Position numbers and translations under genes: made by a program. A stretch of DNA of 64,000 nucleotides from positions 310,001 through 374,000 of the forward strand of contig JAYWVB010000017.1 of assembly GCA_039881045.1 (NCBI GenBank), given 5' to 3'. The notes beneath the pieces are model-generated. The model was not told where the DNA came from, ran no database searches, and saw only the letters and a list, made by a program, of their open reading frames with translations. This document shows positions 22,383 to 33,600 of the stretch, in pieces (the stretch's first letter is position 1; every line of letters starts with the position of its first letter). This stretch comes from Chaetomium olivaceum. Lineage: Eukaryota > Ascomycota > Sordariomycetes > Sordariales > Chaetomiaceae.

Positions 22383-23466
22383 GGTGAGTATTGAATTGAG
22401 ACCTCCACTAAAAATGCGAAGATCGTTGCGGGCTCAAGAAGCAGAGGAAGGAATGAGCGTTCGAGATGTAGGTGGGCTGATACAAGATGAAATACTGCGG
22501 TGTCCCACGGCAGAAAACCGTTGTGGGCCCAAATCTTTTTCTCCCCACGTCTCCCCACCATTGCTTTGACCCCTGTCCTAATGTACCTCTTCTTCCCATC
22601 TCCCCACAGCCAGCGATTGCATGACTGCTCTCAATTCGCTGTCCAGATGGCGACTCGAACGACGCGCCATAGCCATTGCTGCATGACGTTTGAAGCGCCT
22701 ACCCGGCGGTATCCATCAGCGGCGCTCCACTGCTGAGCGAGCGGCAAGAGGTGCTGAAAATGTAACTCGTGCGTCTTTGCGGCGCCATGGCTTATCATTC
22801 ATGCCATATGCCCTCCATCGCTCGACCTGGGCGCTACCTGCTAACTGAGACCGAGTTCCCGGGACTCCAGCTGGGCTGTTCCTGGCTCCTGTTGGCTCCG
22901 ATCTTGTTAAGCATTGGCGGCGGTTTGGAGATCACTGAAACGTCCCGCGCAAAAGACTAAAAAAAGGAGAACAACGGGACGGGCGGCTGCGGGGAACCAC
23001 CTGGTAGACTAGGCAAGATGCGATCGTTGCAGTGCTACTTCGTATAGTTCTTGTCCCCAAGGCATCAAGTTATTCAGTTATTCCAGGTTCAGGGGCCACA
23101 AACCCACCGACGAGGTTGGCGAATCCGAACCCGCGAGTAAGTTGTTACCGGAAAGCCCGCGACTGGTTTGTCAGCTTCCGCCTTTCTTTCGACATGACCG
23201 GCCCCCCACCTGAGCCCGGAGTCGGCCGCCCGTAAGGTACCGGGTGGGTCGTGCCCCGCGCCGGCAACCGGTTTACATATGCCAGGGGCAACCGTAGCGT
23301 TTATCCCTCTCTTTCTTGCGTTCCATGGTATTTCAAAATATGGGGAGGTTGTGAAGCTCCTCTTATTTATTTAAGGCCACTTCTCCCCTCTTTCTATCAT
23401 CTCTGCCTCTTCTCTATCCATCATACTTTGTGGTATTATACTGCCGGACCCTCCGATAACCAAACA
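22383..23466. other. Divergent promoter region
   Basis: About 1.1 kb between the start codons of the Tpa1-type gene (-) and the class V aminotransferase gene (+). An AT-rich TATA-like element sits near the right end. No coding signal is seen. Confidence 0.5.
23363..23374 (+). promoter_or_regulatory. TATA-like element
   Basis: The sequence ttatttatttaa lies about 95 bases before the ATG at 23467, followed by a pyrimidine-rich leader. Position and composition fit a core promoter; this is not proven. Confidence 0.4.
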
Positions 23467-24886
23467 ATGGCTGCCGCTCTGGACATTGACGAAGTGAGGC
23501 GAAGTTTCCCTGCATTGGCTGCAGGAAATGTGTACTTCGACAATGCCGGTGGCTCTCAGACGTTGGGGACGGTAGCTGAACGGTAGAGTGCATCTCCCTA
23601 TTTGCCAGAGAACCGAGTTGATGTGTGTCCCAGCATCCATGACTACCTTCTGAACACCAACGTTCAACTCGGGGCCAGTTATGCCACATCCCAGGTGGCC
23701 ACAAAGCGCTATGACGAGGGTTATACTGCCGCCGCTGAGTACATCGGCGCCTCGCCAGAAGAAGTGGGTGTGTATTACCCCTGAGTGAGAGTGAGAGTGA
23801 GTGTGTCGTGGAGCGTACCTTAGTCTCACAACCCCGCCAGCTCTCGGCCCGTCCACCACGCAACTACTCTACAACGTCTCGTTCGCCCTAAACTTCGAAC
23901 CCGGCGACGAGATCATCGTCTCCATCATCGACCACGAAGCCAACATCGCCCCCTGGGTCCTCCTCGCCTCGCGCCAAAAACTCACCCTCAAATGGTGGCA
24001 CCCCAACACGACCCTCCCCGACGCCAAAACCAACCCCAAACTCCTCGCCACCGACCTCCCGTCCCTCCTCACCCCCAAAACCCGCCTCGTCACCCTCACC
24101 CACGCCAGCAACATCCTCGGCACCATCCACGACATCCGCGCCATCACCGCCACCGTCCACACCCACAGCCCCAACGCTCTAGTCTGTGTCGACGCCGTCG
24201 CCTACGCACCCCACCGGCCCATCAGCGTGCGCGACCTCGGCGTCGACTTCTACACCTTCTCCTGGTACAAGGTCTACGGCCCGCACCTGGCCCTGCTGTA
24301 CGCCAGCCCGCGCGCGCTGGCCGCGCTGCGCTCGCTGGGGCATTACTTCAACAGCCACGACTCGCTCGAGGATAAGCTGGGCCTGGCGGCGGCCGGGTAT
24401 GAGCTGGTGCATGCGCTGCCGGCGGTCAAGGCGTACCTGGACGGGCGCTGGGACGGGGTGGCGGCGCAGGAGCGGGCGCTGCAGCGGACGCTGTTGGAGT
24501 GGTTGGGGAAGAGGGAGGATGTGACTGTTTATGGGGAGGGGGCTGGTGCTGGGGATGGGGATGATGAGGTGAGGGTGCCGACGGTGAGTTTTACGGTGAA
24601 GGGGTGGGGGTCGAGGGCGTTGGTGGAGAGGGTGGAGGAGGAGAGTCAGGGGAGGGTTGGGTTTCGGTGGGGGAGCTTTTACTCGCAGCGGCTGGTGGGT
24701 GAGGTGTTGGGGCTGGGAGAGGAGGGGGGTGAGGGTGAGTATGGTGCATTATAACACGGGTAAGTTTCATTCATATGCGGTGTTGAGTTGTGTCTTGGGA
24801 AAGGGGTGCTGACGATGGATGGTGTAGTGGAGGAGGTGAAGCAGTTGATTGCATTGCTGGAGAAGGTGTTGGGTGAAAAGAAGTGA
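23467..24886 (+). CDS. Class V aminotransferase / cysteine-desulfurase-like protein, one apparent frameshift
   Basis: PLP-dependent fold-type I enzyme resembling SufS/Csd-like cysteine desulfurases and isopenicillin epimerase-like proteins. Exons: 23467-23582, 23634-23767, 23841-24759, 24828-24886. Motifs: NVYFDNAGGSQ near the N-terminus, NVQLGASYATSQ, then after the second splice LGPSTTQLLYN, IVSIIDHEANIAPW, THASNILGTIHD, VCVDAVAYAPH, and the PLP lysine in FSWYKVYGPH (about residue 227). The C-terminal part FRWGSFYSQRLV continues into RVSMVHYNT and VEEVKQLIALLE only after a frame change; one extra G in the run 24724-24729 explains it. With that correction the total is 408 residues. Read as it stands, exon 3 ends early at 24754. 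A true desulfurase needs a catalytic Cys loop, which I could not place, so 'desulfurase-like' is the limit of the call. Confidence 0.87.
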
Positions 24887-25363
24887 GTTTTCGGTGTGTG
24901 TGGAAGTCTATGTGTGATTGAACTGACAGTGCGGGAGTCCCACCATGAAATTGTAAGGGACCTACTTGAGCTTGGTGGAGGCTGCGCAAGGGATGTGATA
25001 ACATTGGCATTGAATGCGCATATTGTTGAGACAATACCGCTCGTGTTGCAGGCGGATGCGATGGGATATCTGCTGGCCACTGTCTACGGCAGTTCTCTAG
25101 GAGCATGCCTATCCGAACCCAGGAGGTATTACTTACCCCGTATTGTTCCGTAGACAATCCCCCGAGTTCCAGCTTGGACATGATGAGTACGTTTCCTATC
25201 TGTTAGTTGTCGGCTCTCAGGAGTCGACATATAAAACATTGTTATATCTCTTCGAATATGATTGACCTTGAGCGTGTGTACACTCGCACCGCGCCACCAG
25301 GTATCCCCATCAACAATCAGATCCCGCTCTTTCAACATGCAATATAGGTGTTCGCCCCTTCAT
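24887..25363. other. Intergenic between convergent genes
   Basis: 3' sides of the class V aminotransferase gene (+) and the epimerase gene (-). No further feature is recognised. Confidence 0.5.
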
Positions 25364-26347
25364 TTATAACTTCCCGGCCCTCTTGTCAACGGCCTCCCGC
25401 AGCAGGGCAATAACGCCGGCGGGGTCCTTGGCCCCGAACACGGCGCTCCCCGCAACAATAACATTAGCCCCGGCATCCGCGGCCTGGTCGATCGTGCCGG
25501 GACCCAACCCACCGTCCACTTCAATGTTCAGATCCGGGTACCGCTTCCGCAGTGCCTCCACCTTGGGCAGCTCCGAGGCCATGAACTTTTGACCGCCGAA
25601 CCCGGGCTCAACCGTCATGACCAGAACCATCTGCAACGCCGCCACCACCACCATCAGCATGCAACCCAACAGATTTAATATCTAGGGGGACCCGGGGTTC
25701 TTACATCCGGCCTCTCCGCCTCGTCGGCGCTATCCAGCACTTCGTAGAGGACATCAGCCTTCGTGGCGGGCTTGATGGCGATGCCGGCCAGCATGCCCTG
25801 CTCGTGGATGTAGCGGATCAGCTCGCGCGGCGACGTCTTGCGCTCGGAGTGGGCCTCAGGGCTCTCGGCGGCGGTCGAGTTGACGGCGGCCTCGTAGTGG
25901 AAGCAGTACAGGTCGCAGCCGGCGGCCTTGAACTCCTTGACCCATTTCTTGGGCTAGATGGTGGGTGTGGGTAGACAGACGGTGTTAAACAAGGTATATT
26001 TGGATAACTGAGTGGGTTGGTGAGTGGGATATGGAGGGGCGGTTACCTCGGCGATCATCATGTGGCAGTCAAAGGTGCCCTTGCCGTGGCCCTCGGTGGG
26101 CTTGTCGACGTGGGAGCGGATCTTGGCGACGACGGGCGGGCCGAAGGTGAGGTTGGGGACGAAGTGGCCGTCCCTAAGTAGCCGGTTACTACAGTGATTT
26201 TGTGAGTGAGCTCTCTCACATATTGACGCACATGATATCAACATGCAGCCAGTCGGCGCCCTGCTCAATCGTCCTCGAGCAATCGGCGCCGAGGTTGGCA
26301 AAGTCTGCCGACAAGATTGACGGGGCGATAATCGCTTTAGGGGCCAT
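25364..26347 (-). CDS. RPE1: Ribulose-phosphate 3-epimerase
   Basis: Converts ribulose 5-phosphate to xylulose 5-phosphate in the non-oxidative pentose phosphate pathway, in the cytosol. Four exons: 26347-26232, 26173-26047, 25953-25705 and 25630-25364, all GT-AG and all in phase, giving 252 residues. The first intron interrupts the metal-site motif DIMDGHFVPN. Other TIM-barrel signatures are APSILSADFANLG near the N-terminus, TFDCHMMI, MLAGIAIKP, VMTVEPGFGGQKF, EVDGGLG and VAGSAVFG, covering the catalytic Asp residues and the phosphate-binding loop. An insertion after FHYEAA is common in filamentous-fungal versions. The frame is intact. It shares a 459-bp divergent promoter region with the questin-oxidase-like gene at 26807. 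Confidence 0.96.
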
Positions 26348-26806
26348 TGTTGTTGTTGTCGTTGTTATGGCGGTGACTTTCTCTAAAGGGAGTGCTGTGT
26401 ATGTAATAGGCTATGTGTGCCTGAAGCTAGAGATGAGACGAAGTTCAACTTGAATTCCGAATCGGAGCTCAGCCAACCTCGAATGGATGGAAGCTTCCAA
26501 TGGGCAATGGGATAATTGGCGGGGGCGGGGCATGACAGCAGCTAGGGCCCAGGGTCCGATAAGATAGCGCCCCGGACCGCCACGGTATGTCGATGCCCAC
26601 CAACGGGCAGGGAGCAACTGTGGGTCTGGTCGGGCCCTGACATCACTCAACCCTTCTGAAGCCCTGAAGCAACTCCGCCAACAAATGAATCGTGAGTTAA
26701 GGTCACTCACTCATCAGCCAAATAACCTAGAATACCCCCGCTCATCGAGACAACATCTCATTTCATGAGCCTCTCCATCATGCCAACAAGGTGAACAATA
26801 AGAAAT
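26348..26806. promoter_or_regulatory. Divergent promoter region, RPE1 / questin-oxidase-like gene
   Basis: 459 bases between two start codons facing away from each other. No specific operator can be named; the arrangement allows shared control but does not show it. Confidence 0.4.
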
Positions 26807-28240
26807 ATGGCATCCCTCCTGTCATACGTGCCGCTGGTCAACCGACTGGTGTCGACTCGCGATGAAGCTCAGACCGTCAACCTCCCGCCCGTCGAAGTGC
26901 ACAGTGTCGAGGCGAATCCGGACAAAAGACCACGCACCCTCAAACACCTACTAAAGGCAAACCATGTCAACCACTCCATCCTCTACCACAATCTCCAGTT
27001 CGACAACCACTTGCCCCATATCCTATGCTCCGCCTACCATCTCGGCGCCGAATCACACCAGCTCTACCACATATACGATGAGGAGTCCAAGAGTCTCGAA
27101 CCATGGAAGGACTCCCCTGCTCAGATAGCCGAGGATGACTGGCGAGACTACTTGGGTGACAAACAATACCAGCGAGCCTTCGTGGATTTCTTCGAGGATG
27201 CCTTGGCTTTGAACCATGCCTACGACTGGAAGGCGGTGATCAAAGAGTACATGTTCAAGGGCGACGAGCCTCTGTTCAACTGTCTCATCGGTGGCCGTAT
27301 GTCACACACTCACACCCACTCTCATACTCTCTGCTCTCCAAAGACTCCTCGCTTACTCATTCCACTAACACCACTCACAGTCGGCCACCCCCTCATCCAC
27401 CTCGGCTACGCCTACGAGTTCGACAGCCGCGAAATAGCCATGGAAGCCCTCGGCCTCGCCGCCACGCAGTACAACTTCCTGCACAAATACCTCGACGACC
27501 CTTCCTACACCCGCCCGCCATCTTTCTCCTCCACCTCCCCCCTCGAACTCATCAACAAGCTCGCCTCCGACACCCGTTTCGACAACCTCTTCAAAACCCC
27601 CGGCTACGCCAACATCGAGCCCCTCTTCCAGCACCACGAGTCCCTCATTCTCGAGTACTGGAACGCCTGGGACATCTCCTCCCCCTCCTCTTCTACCGAC
27701 CTAACCACCCTCTTCCGCGAATCCCAAGAAGCCGCCGTCGCCCTGCTCGTCGCCACCGTCCGGCCGGGCACGCACGCCTACAACTTCTTCGTCGTGCACG
27801 TGCTGACCACCAGCCACGCCGTGCGCATCCTGTTACCGCTGCTGCCCGCCAAGCTGCACGCACCGCTCGTCCGCCAGTGGTGGCTGCTTGCGTTGGCTGT
27901 GTATATCGCGGTCTTGAGGCCCGAGGTCGATCCGGATTATGTGGACCCGGGGGACCTGAAGGGCAGGGGGTGGAAGTATGTCGAGAATCGGGTGCTGAGT
28001 TCGGAGTGGAGTACGGATGCGCACTTTGTTAAAGGTGAGTCTTGATGTTTTTGTTTTGAGTTACCCTAGCTGGGCTTGGGTTGGGGGTGGCAGTGGTGAT
28101 GTTTCATGTCCATCTTTTACTAACCTAGGATAGCTGTGCGGGCGATGAGGGAGGCTGCGAGGACGTGGGGGGATGTGCATAACCGCTACCTTGCTGCGGC
28201 CGTCAAGTTTGTGGATGGTTTTGAGGGGTGGGTGCATTGA
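26807..28240 (+). CDS. Questin-oxidase-like protein (AflY/DUF4243 family)
   Basis: Three exons, 26807-27296, 27381-28034 and 28134-28240, with introns GTATGT...CAG and GTGAGT...TAG (CTAAC branch points in both), give 416 residues. The sequence resembles the questin oxidase-like family (AflY, GedK), whose studied members perform Baeyer-Villiger-type ring opening in aflatoxin or geodin pathways without a classic flavin fold. Family-like segments include NHSILYHNLQFDNHLPH, LGADSHQL-like GAESHQLYHIYD, WRDYLGDKQYQRAF, GGLGHPLIHLGYAYEF across the first splice, VHVLTTSHAVRILLP and AVKFVDGFEGWVH. No polyketide synthase or other cluster gene lies nearby, so this is more likely a stand-alone paralogue with an unknown substrate. 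Confidence 0.85.
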
Positions 28241-28805
28241 GGGCTTTGTGGACTGGTTGGTATGAAGCTGGCAGGGATAATACGGCAGATTGGATTAGGC
28301 CATTCCCGTTTGTTTGTTGAACTCTACGGCTTTCCATGGGTACGTACATTCACGGTATAATGTCTCTTGCCATCTCCTGCGGTATGGGGATTCAGAAACT
28401 GCGTAAAACGGAATCGATGGATCAGAAGCATGGGTGAATAAATAACGCATCTCGCAAAGGAAGCCACTTCAAAATTTCACAAGTCCAGACATACGCGTCT
28501 TGATGAACGATGAAGAGATGTGACGAAGCTGACGCGCGTTTAGCCTTTGACGTCTGTGGCTGAGCTTAACTGCTCTGCTTGGTCGAAAACCAGAGCCTTC
28601 TCTCCTCACCCCGCGAATCGTGTCTACCAAAACCTCGCCGTATTCCTCGTGTAAGTGTTGGGGATTCAGCTGCGCGCCCGGCCAACGCGGTATCTGATGA
28701 CGTTGGTATGGAATGACAATGGTGATGATCGTTTACCCGATCTGGCGGTATCGGAGGGGTATAAGGATAGTCGACAACCACAACATTACGAACACCGTGT
28801 AGTAG
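28241..28805. other. Intergenic
   Basis: 3' side of the questin-oxidase-like gene and promoter of the carboxylesterase gene. A TATAAGG element at 28760-28766 lies about 45-85 bases before the candidate start codons. Confidence 0.45.
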
Positions 28806-30636
28806 ATGTATGAAGGCAAGGACTTGAGCTCGTTGAGAAAAGCGATGATGATTCCCACCTTTGCCCTTACCCTGCTCTCAGTGCTCACTGGGAGCGCGCT
28901 CTGTAACCCAACCGCGGCCAGGTCATCACAGACCGACGACGGCTTAGTCGACCTTGGCTATGCAAAGCATGTCCCGACGTACATCAACACCACGGCTTCC
29001 GGCCAGCGCGTCGCCATCTACAAGAACATCCGCTTTGCCAAACCCCCAACCGGCAACCTGCGGTTTCGCGCCCCTGACAGGAACCTTCCCTACGTAGATG
29101 GAGTTCAAGACGGCAAGGTATTGCCTGACATATCCTGCATCTCGTCGGCACCATCGTTCATCCCGTTCCCGGGTCTCAACGGCACGACCTGGGGCAGTGA
29201 AGACTGCCTGTTCTTAGATGTCTATGTGCCCGAGGGTGTGCAACCGGGAGACGACGTGCCCGTCCTGCACAACTTCTACGGAAGCGCGTACGCGTTCGGC
29301 AACAAGGAAACCTTCTTTAACCCCATGGGCCTGTTTGACCTCGCCCACAAGCAGAACGGGGGCAAGTTCATTGCCGTGGCCAACAACTACCGGTCCGTCT
29401 TCCGCACCCAACATCCCCAAGGCCAGACACTAACTACCTAACCCATCCCTACAGAATGGGAGTCTCCGGCTTCACCTGGGCCTCGGGCGAGGACCTAGAC
29501 GGCAACGTCGGCATGCTCGACTGCCTGGCCGCAGCCGAGTGGACAGCAACGCACATCTCCAAATTCGGCGGCGACCCGCAGCGCATCACCGCCATGGGCC
29601 AGAGCGCCGGCGCCGGCATCCTCTACTACCTCGCCGTGCTCGACGGCGGACGCGTCGGCCACAACCGGCCCCCGCCCTTCCAGCAAGCCTTCCTCTCCTC
29701 CCCGGACGCCCCGCAGCGCCGCAACGTCACCGCCCGCCAGCGCCAGCTCTTCGACCTCGTCCTCGCCGCCGCCAACTGCACCACCCTCGCCTGCCTGCGC
29801 GCCATCCCCGAACAGGGCCTCCTGCAGCTCAACGACGCCCTCATCAACCAGCAGCCCAGCGAGGGCGGCGGCGGCACGTTGGGGCCCGGGATCGGGTTTG
29901 GACCGGCGCCGGATGGGAAACGCATCCCCGACATCCCGCTGGCGCTGCTGCGGCAGGGGCGGGTGCACAGATCGCTGAAGCGGCTGGTGGTGGGCTCCAT
30001 GGCGGGCGAGGGCAAGGGGACGAGCTCGGACGAGGGGATGCCGGAAGCGTTTGGCGGGCTGGTGAGGAAGATGCTGCCGGGGGCGGACGAGGAGGTGGTC
30101 AGGGAGTTGTTGGCGCTGTATTATACGCCCGGGCTGGAGCAGGAGTTGGCGTGGGACTGGACGACGGACGTGGTGTTTGCGTGTAATGGGTACGCGTTGG
30201 GAGGGGCCCTGCCGGGGACGGTGAGGCGCTATGTGATGTCGACGGAGCCGGCGGTGCATGGGTTGGATCTTCTTTGTGAGTTGGTTGCTGTCTATCTATC
30301 TACCTTTCCAGCGGGTCATTTATCCGATCGCCAGCTCTGCTTTCGTCAAGAGGTGTGGACACCTATTACTAACCACGGAGTGTCTTGTCTGGGGCAGATT
30401 ACTTCTACATCGACCAGGAACAGACGCCAGTCGACGACCCTGAGCTAGCGTTTGCCTTCCAGGCCAAGCTGTTGGCGCTTGTTCGCGGCGAGGATTTGGA
30501 GTGGCCGGTGTATGGTGTTGACCAGAACATCTACAACATCACGGACTCGTTCGAGGCGACGAAATTGCCGGATAAGCTGCGGGAGCGCTGCGAGTTGGTT
30601 CATAGGCTCGTGCTCGATCCAGCGAACGGTGCGTAG
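28806..30636 (+). CDS. Secreted type-B carboxylesterase/lipase
   Basis: Alpha/beta-hydrolase of the type-B carboxylesterase family. Exons 28806-29392, 29455-30275 and 30398-30636, all in phase, give up to 548 residues. The real start may be the Met at 28845 or 28848, since MIPTFALTLLSVLTG then forms a normal signal peptide. Family marks: YKNIRFAKPP, SEDCLFLDVYVPEG, the oxyanion region NFYGSAYAFG (in place of the usual HGGG-type motif), GNVGMLDCLAAAEW, nucleophile elbow GQSAGAG, and catalytic His in PAVHGLDLLYYFY across the last splice. The elbow has Gln where GESAG is most common; Ser is kept. The second intron (122 bp) has a CTAAC branch site. Substrate unknown. The frame is intact. Confidence 0.92.
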
Positions 30637-33600
30637 GAGGGTTCGAGGTAAGTGATTGATGCTAGGGGAACTGCTTTGCTTCTGTTAGCTTGCGTCATTA
30701 CTTTTCGTGGTAGTGGTGGTAGTAGTAGGATACACATCCAAGAATCAGGGGCTCAAACCCAGGTGTTCGCACGCAGCGGAGAGGTCTGTCTATCTAGCGG
30801 CATACTCCTCACGGAACATTGCTTCTATTTTGCAGACATTGCCCCGGTGAGCTTCAATAGAGCAATGTGGAGAGGTCGAACTACAAAGGCAAACTTGCTG
30901 AACCAATGTTTAATCCGGCACGACATGTGCTCGAACGTGATTCTGCTACAGCCCCGTAGATTCAGGGGCTAACTCTCTTGCCCAGCCGTAAAGAGGCTGT
31001 CGGCCTCCCACAGCCTGCCTCCTTTGCTCGTATGGACAGATAGACACTTCCTTGACAATAATTCCATGCTAAAATGAACACATACATCGACCAACCCTCA
31101 ACCAGCATAATCCATACCACACGAGCAATATCCGCACCGTGACTGCCGCGCAAACGTTGCAAAGCAGACCACACGCAATCCTCTAGGCCATGTTTCTTGC
31201 CACCGCGGCCATCAACGGCATCCTTCGAGCCGCCAACGAGTCAAATCACATCTTGGCTAGAGAAGCAGATGAGCTCAACCCACATAAGGTCTAGTCAAGC
31301 GGGCCGGGCGGACCGTGAGAAGCATGGCTCCCCCTACACAAACACGGCCCTCCATCAACAAACTACCGATGGTGGTGGTGGTAGTGGTGGGATACTCTAG
31401 GCAACCTGTACTACAACACAACACAGCCCCATAGGCGAAGTCCCCGCCCGCCCGCCCGCCCACAACAATCCTCAACCCGCGCCCCCCTGTGATCGTTTCC
31501 CAGGTCGCCTATCTCCTAGGATCCCGGGGCTATTGTGCCCTCGCGTGGCGTGATCTGTTTGTCGTCGTGCGGCTAGGACGAGAACGGCTATGCAACTATC
31601 CCGGGAGTCCTTCGCCGAGCCGAGGATAGGGAATAGGGGGCTGGGTGGGTGTTTCTAGTTTGGCCCTATTACAGTCCTGCAGGATACATTACGAGACGAG
31701 ACCGGGGACTGCGCGCCCACTAGCGACCTGGCAGCCTAGGTCCGTGATGCCATCGGCTGTAGAGGATGGTGGATGGTGGATGGTTTGAATTGGCGGGTAC
31801 AGTTCCTAAAGTGGTATATCGAAGTAGGTGCCATCGACTAGACGGTGGGCCTTTGTCTGAGATACGGCTCCCCCTTAGTTTGTGGCGGAGTGTTGACCGT
31901 CTGATCTGGGGGTTGGGCATATGGCACGGTATGGTGGCTTGGACTGGGCCCGGTTTCTGAGGTCGTGTTTGGGGCTCCCTTGTTCACTTGACAATAAACA
32001 TCCGGTGTTGACGGCAGTTACTGTCGGCACACGCCCTCCGATCAGGACTCAGGATTCAGGAGCGGGCCCTGGATGAAGCAGTCAACCCTTGGCTTTCGGG
32101 GAACTGGAAAGTCCGTAGCCCGTAGCCGAAGCCCAGTTTGAGACTGATCCGGCCTGGAACAAACTAGAGCACGGCGCTGTCCTGGTGGAGTTTGACGCCG
32201 CCACGTTCCTGTTGGGATACCTATCTCGCGAATCTCTAAAAGGAAACCAAGATGTGACGGAGCACAACTCTTCGGGTAGGCCCATCTCCTGCCGCACCGC
32301 ATCCTATTCCTTCCCTTGCTTGAGATACAGATAGTCATGGCGTGGCCGGGGTTGAGGGGAGTGAAAAATCGCGGAAATGGCGGAACCGGGGAAGAAGCCG
32401 TCACCGCCGTGGAAGAGGATTCACCAAGGAGCAGGCCAGACCCTTCCTCGCCAAGTCTGCTCCAAAGTAAGTGATTGTGGTGCCCAGCTTCCTCCTTCCT
32501 ATGTATGTAAAGATATTCGTCGATTGTTGATGATACCTCCAAAAATAGGAGGCCGGCAAATCGATCAAGATCGGCACTATGCCGGCTTTGTCGCCGCCGC
32601 CGTTGTTATTTATTCGAGTGTATGTGTAGACAACGACATCGGATGGCGGAGCGGTCACAGCGTTTCACGAGAGCAAACGCTCAGAAGGATCACCAAGCTC
32701 CCAAGTCCTACGCTAGGAAGGACCTTCGCTGCAGAGCCCCGTTTCTGTACTCTGCATCGGGCAGGAGGCAGAATATTCCCCGGTCTCTTCTGAATCACAA
32801 CCCAAAGCCGCAATATCTAAATGAACTTTTTTGGCATGCAATTACCCACGTAACGGAGAGGAGATCCAATCGGCGCGCTGTATCCGTGGGGTGGAGGAGG
32901 GCTGCAGAAGTCGGGGGTACCCGAATCCTTCGAGCAAAGGGAAGGATTTGGAACATATGCAGGGGGGGCACGGGAGGAGGGGGGGAGGAGGAACAAGTAA
33001 ACTCTCGAGACAGACCACGACCGCCACCTGATTTTTTGATCACACACACAGCCACGAGCGGCAAAGCTCCCGGTTTCCGTCGGGCCTGCAGCGTCCTGGC
33101 ATGGCAGAGAAAGGGAGTGTGGGGAGGTAGGTTGTTGATTCTCTGGAACTGGGAACCCCGTTTCTCTTCCTTCCCTTAGTTATCCTTGAGCGACTCCTGG
33201 TGGTATACACTAGCTCGCAACGGAGGAGGCCCACGTCAACCTCTATCTCGAGCCTGGTCTGATGGTTCAGGGGTGGTTGCGAAGCTCTGGTAGCCGTGCT
33301 CTTGACTCCCGTTGTCGCACCACACCAGTCATAACCCAATCCACACTATCGAGTCTCCCCGACCCGGACGCAGCTCCATAACCCAGACGTGATTAGTTCC
33401 CCGAGCGTCCCCGAGTGTCCCCTCTACCATGTCCTGCTGCAGCAGAGGTCCCCGCATGGTACTCTCGCCACGTTTATACATTCAAGTCGTCGTCATGGAG
33501 TCTTCTTGGCGTGATCCGGGATAAACAGGTCAATGCACCGCTGAAGGATCCGGAATGCAGGCGGTTCTCCCGCAAGTTTGGTACCGAGCCGGAACAAGAC

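Noticed and set aside
29495..30259. 254-codon open frame on the minus strand
   Set aside because: Antisense shadow of the carboxylesterase gene.
25364..30636. Secondary-metabolite cluster around the questin-oxidase-like gene
   Set aside because: No polyketide synthase, NRPS, transporter or pathway regulator is adjacent.
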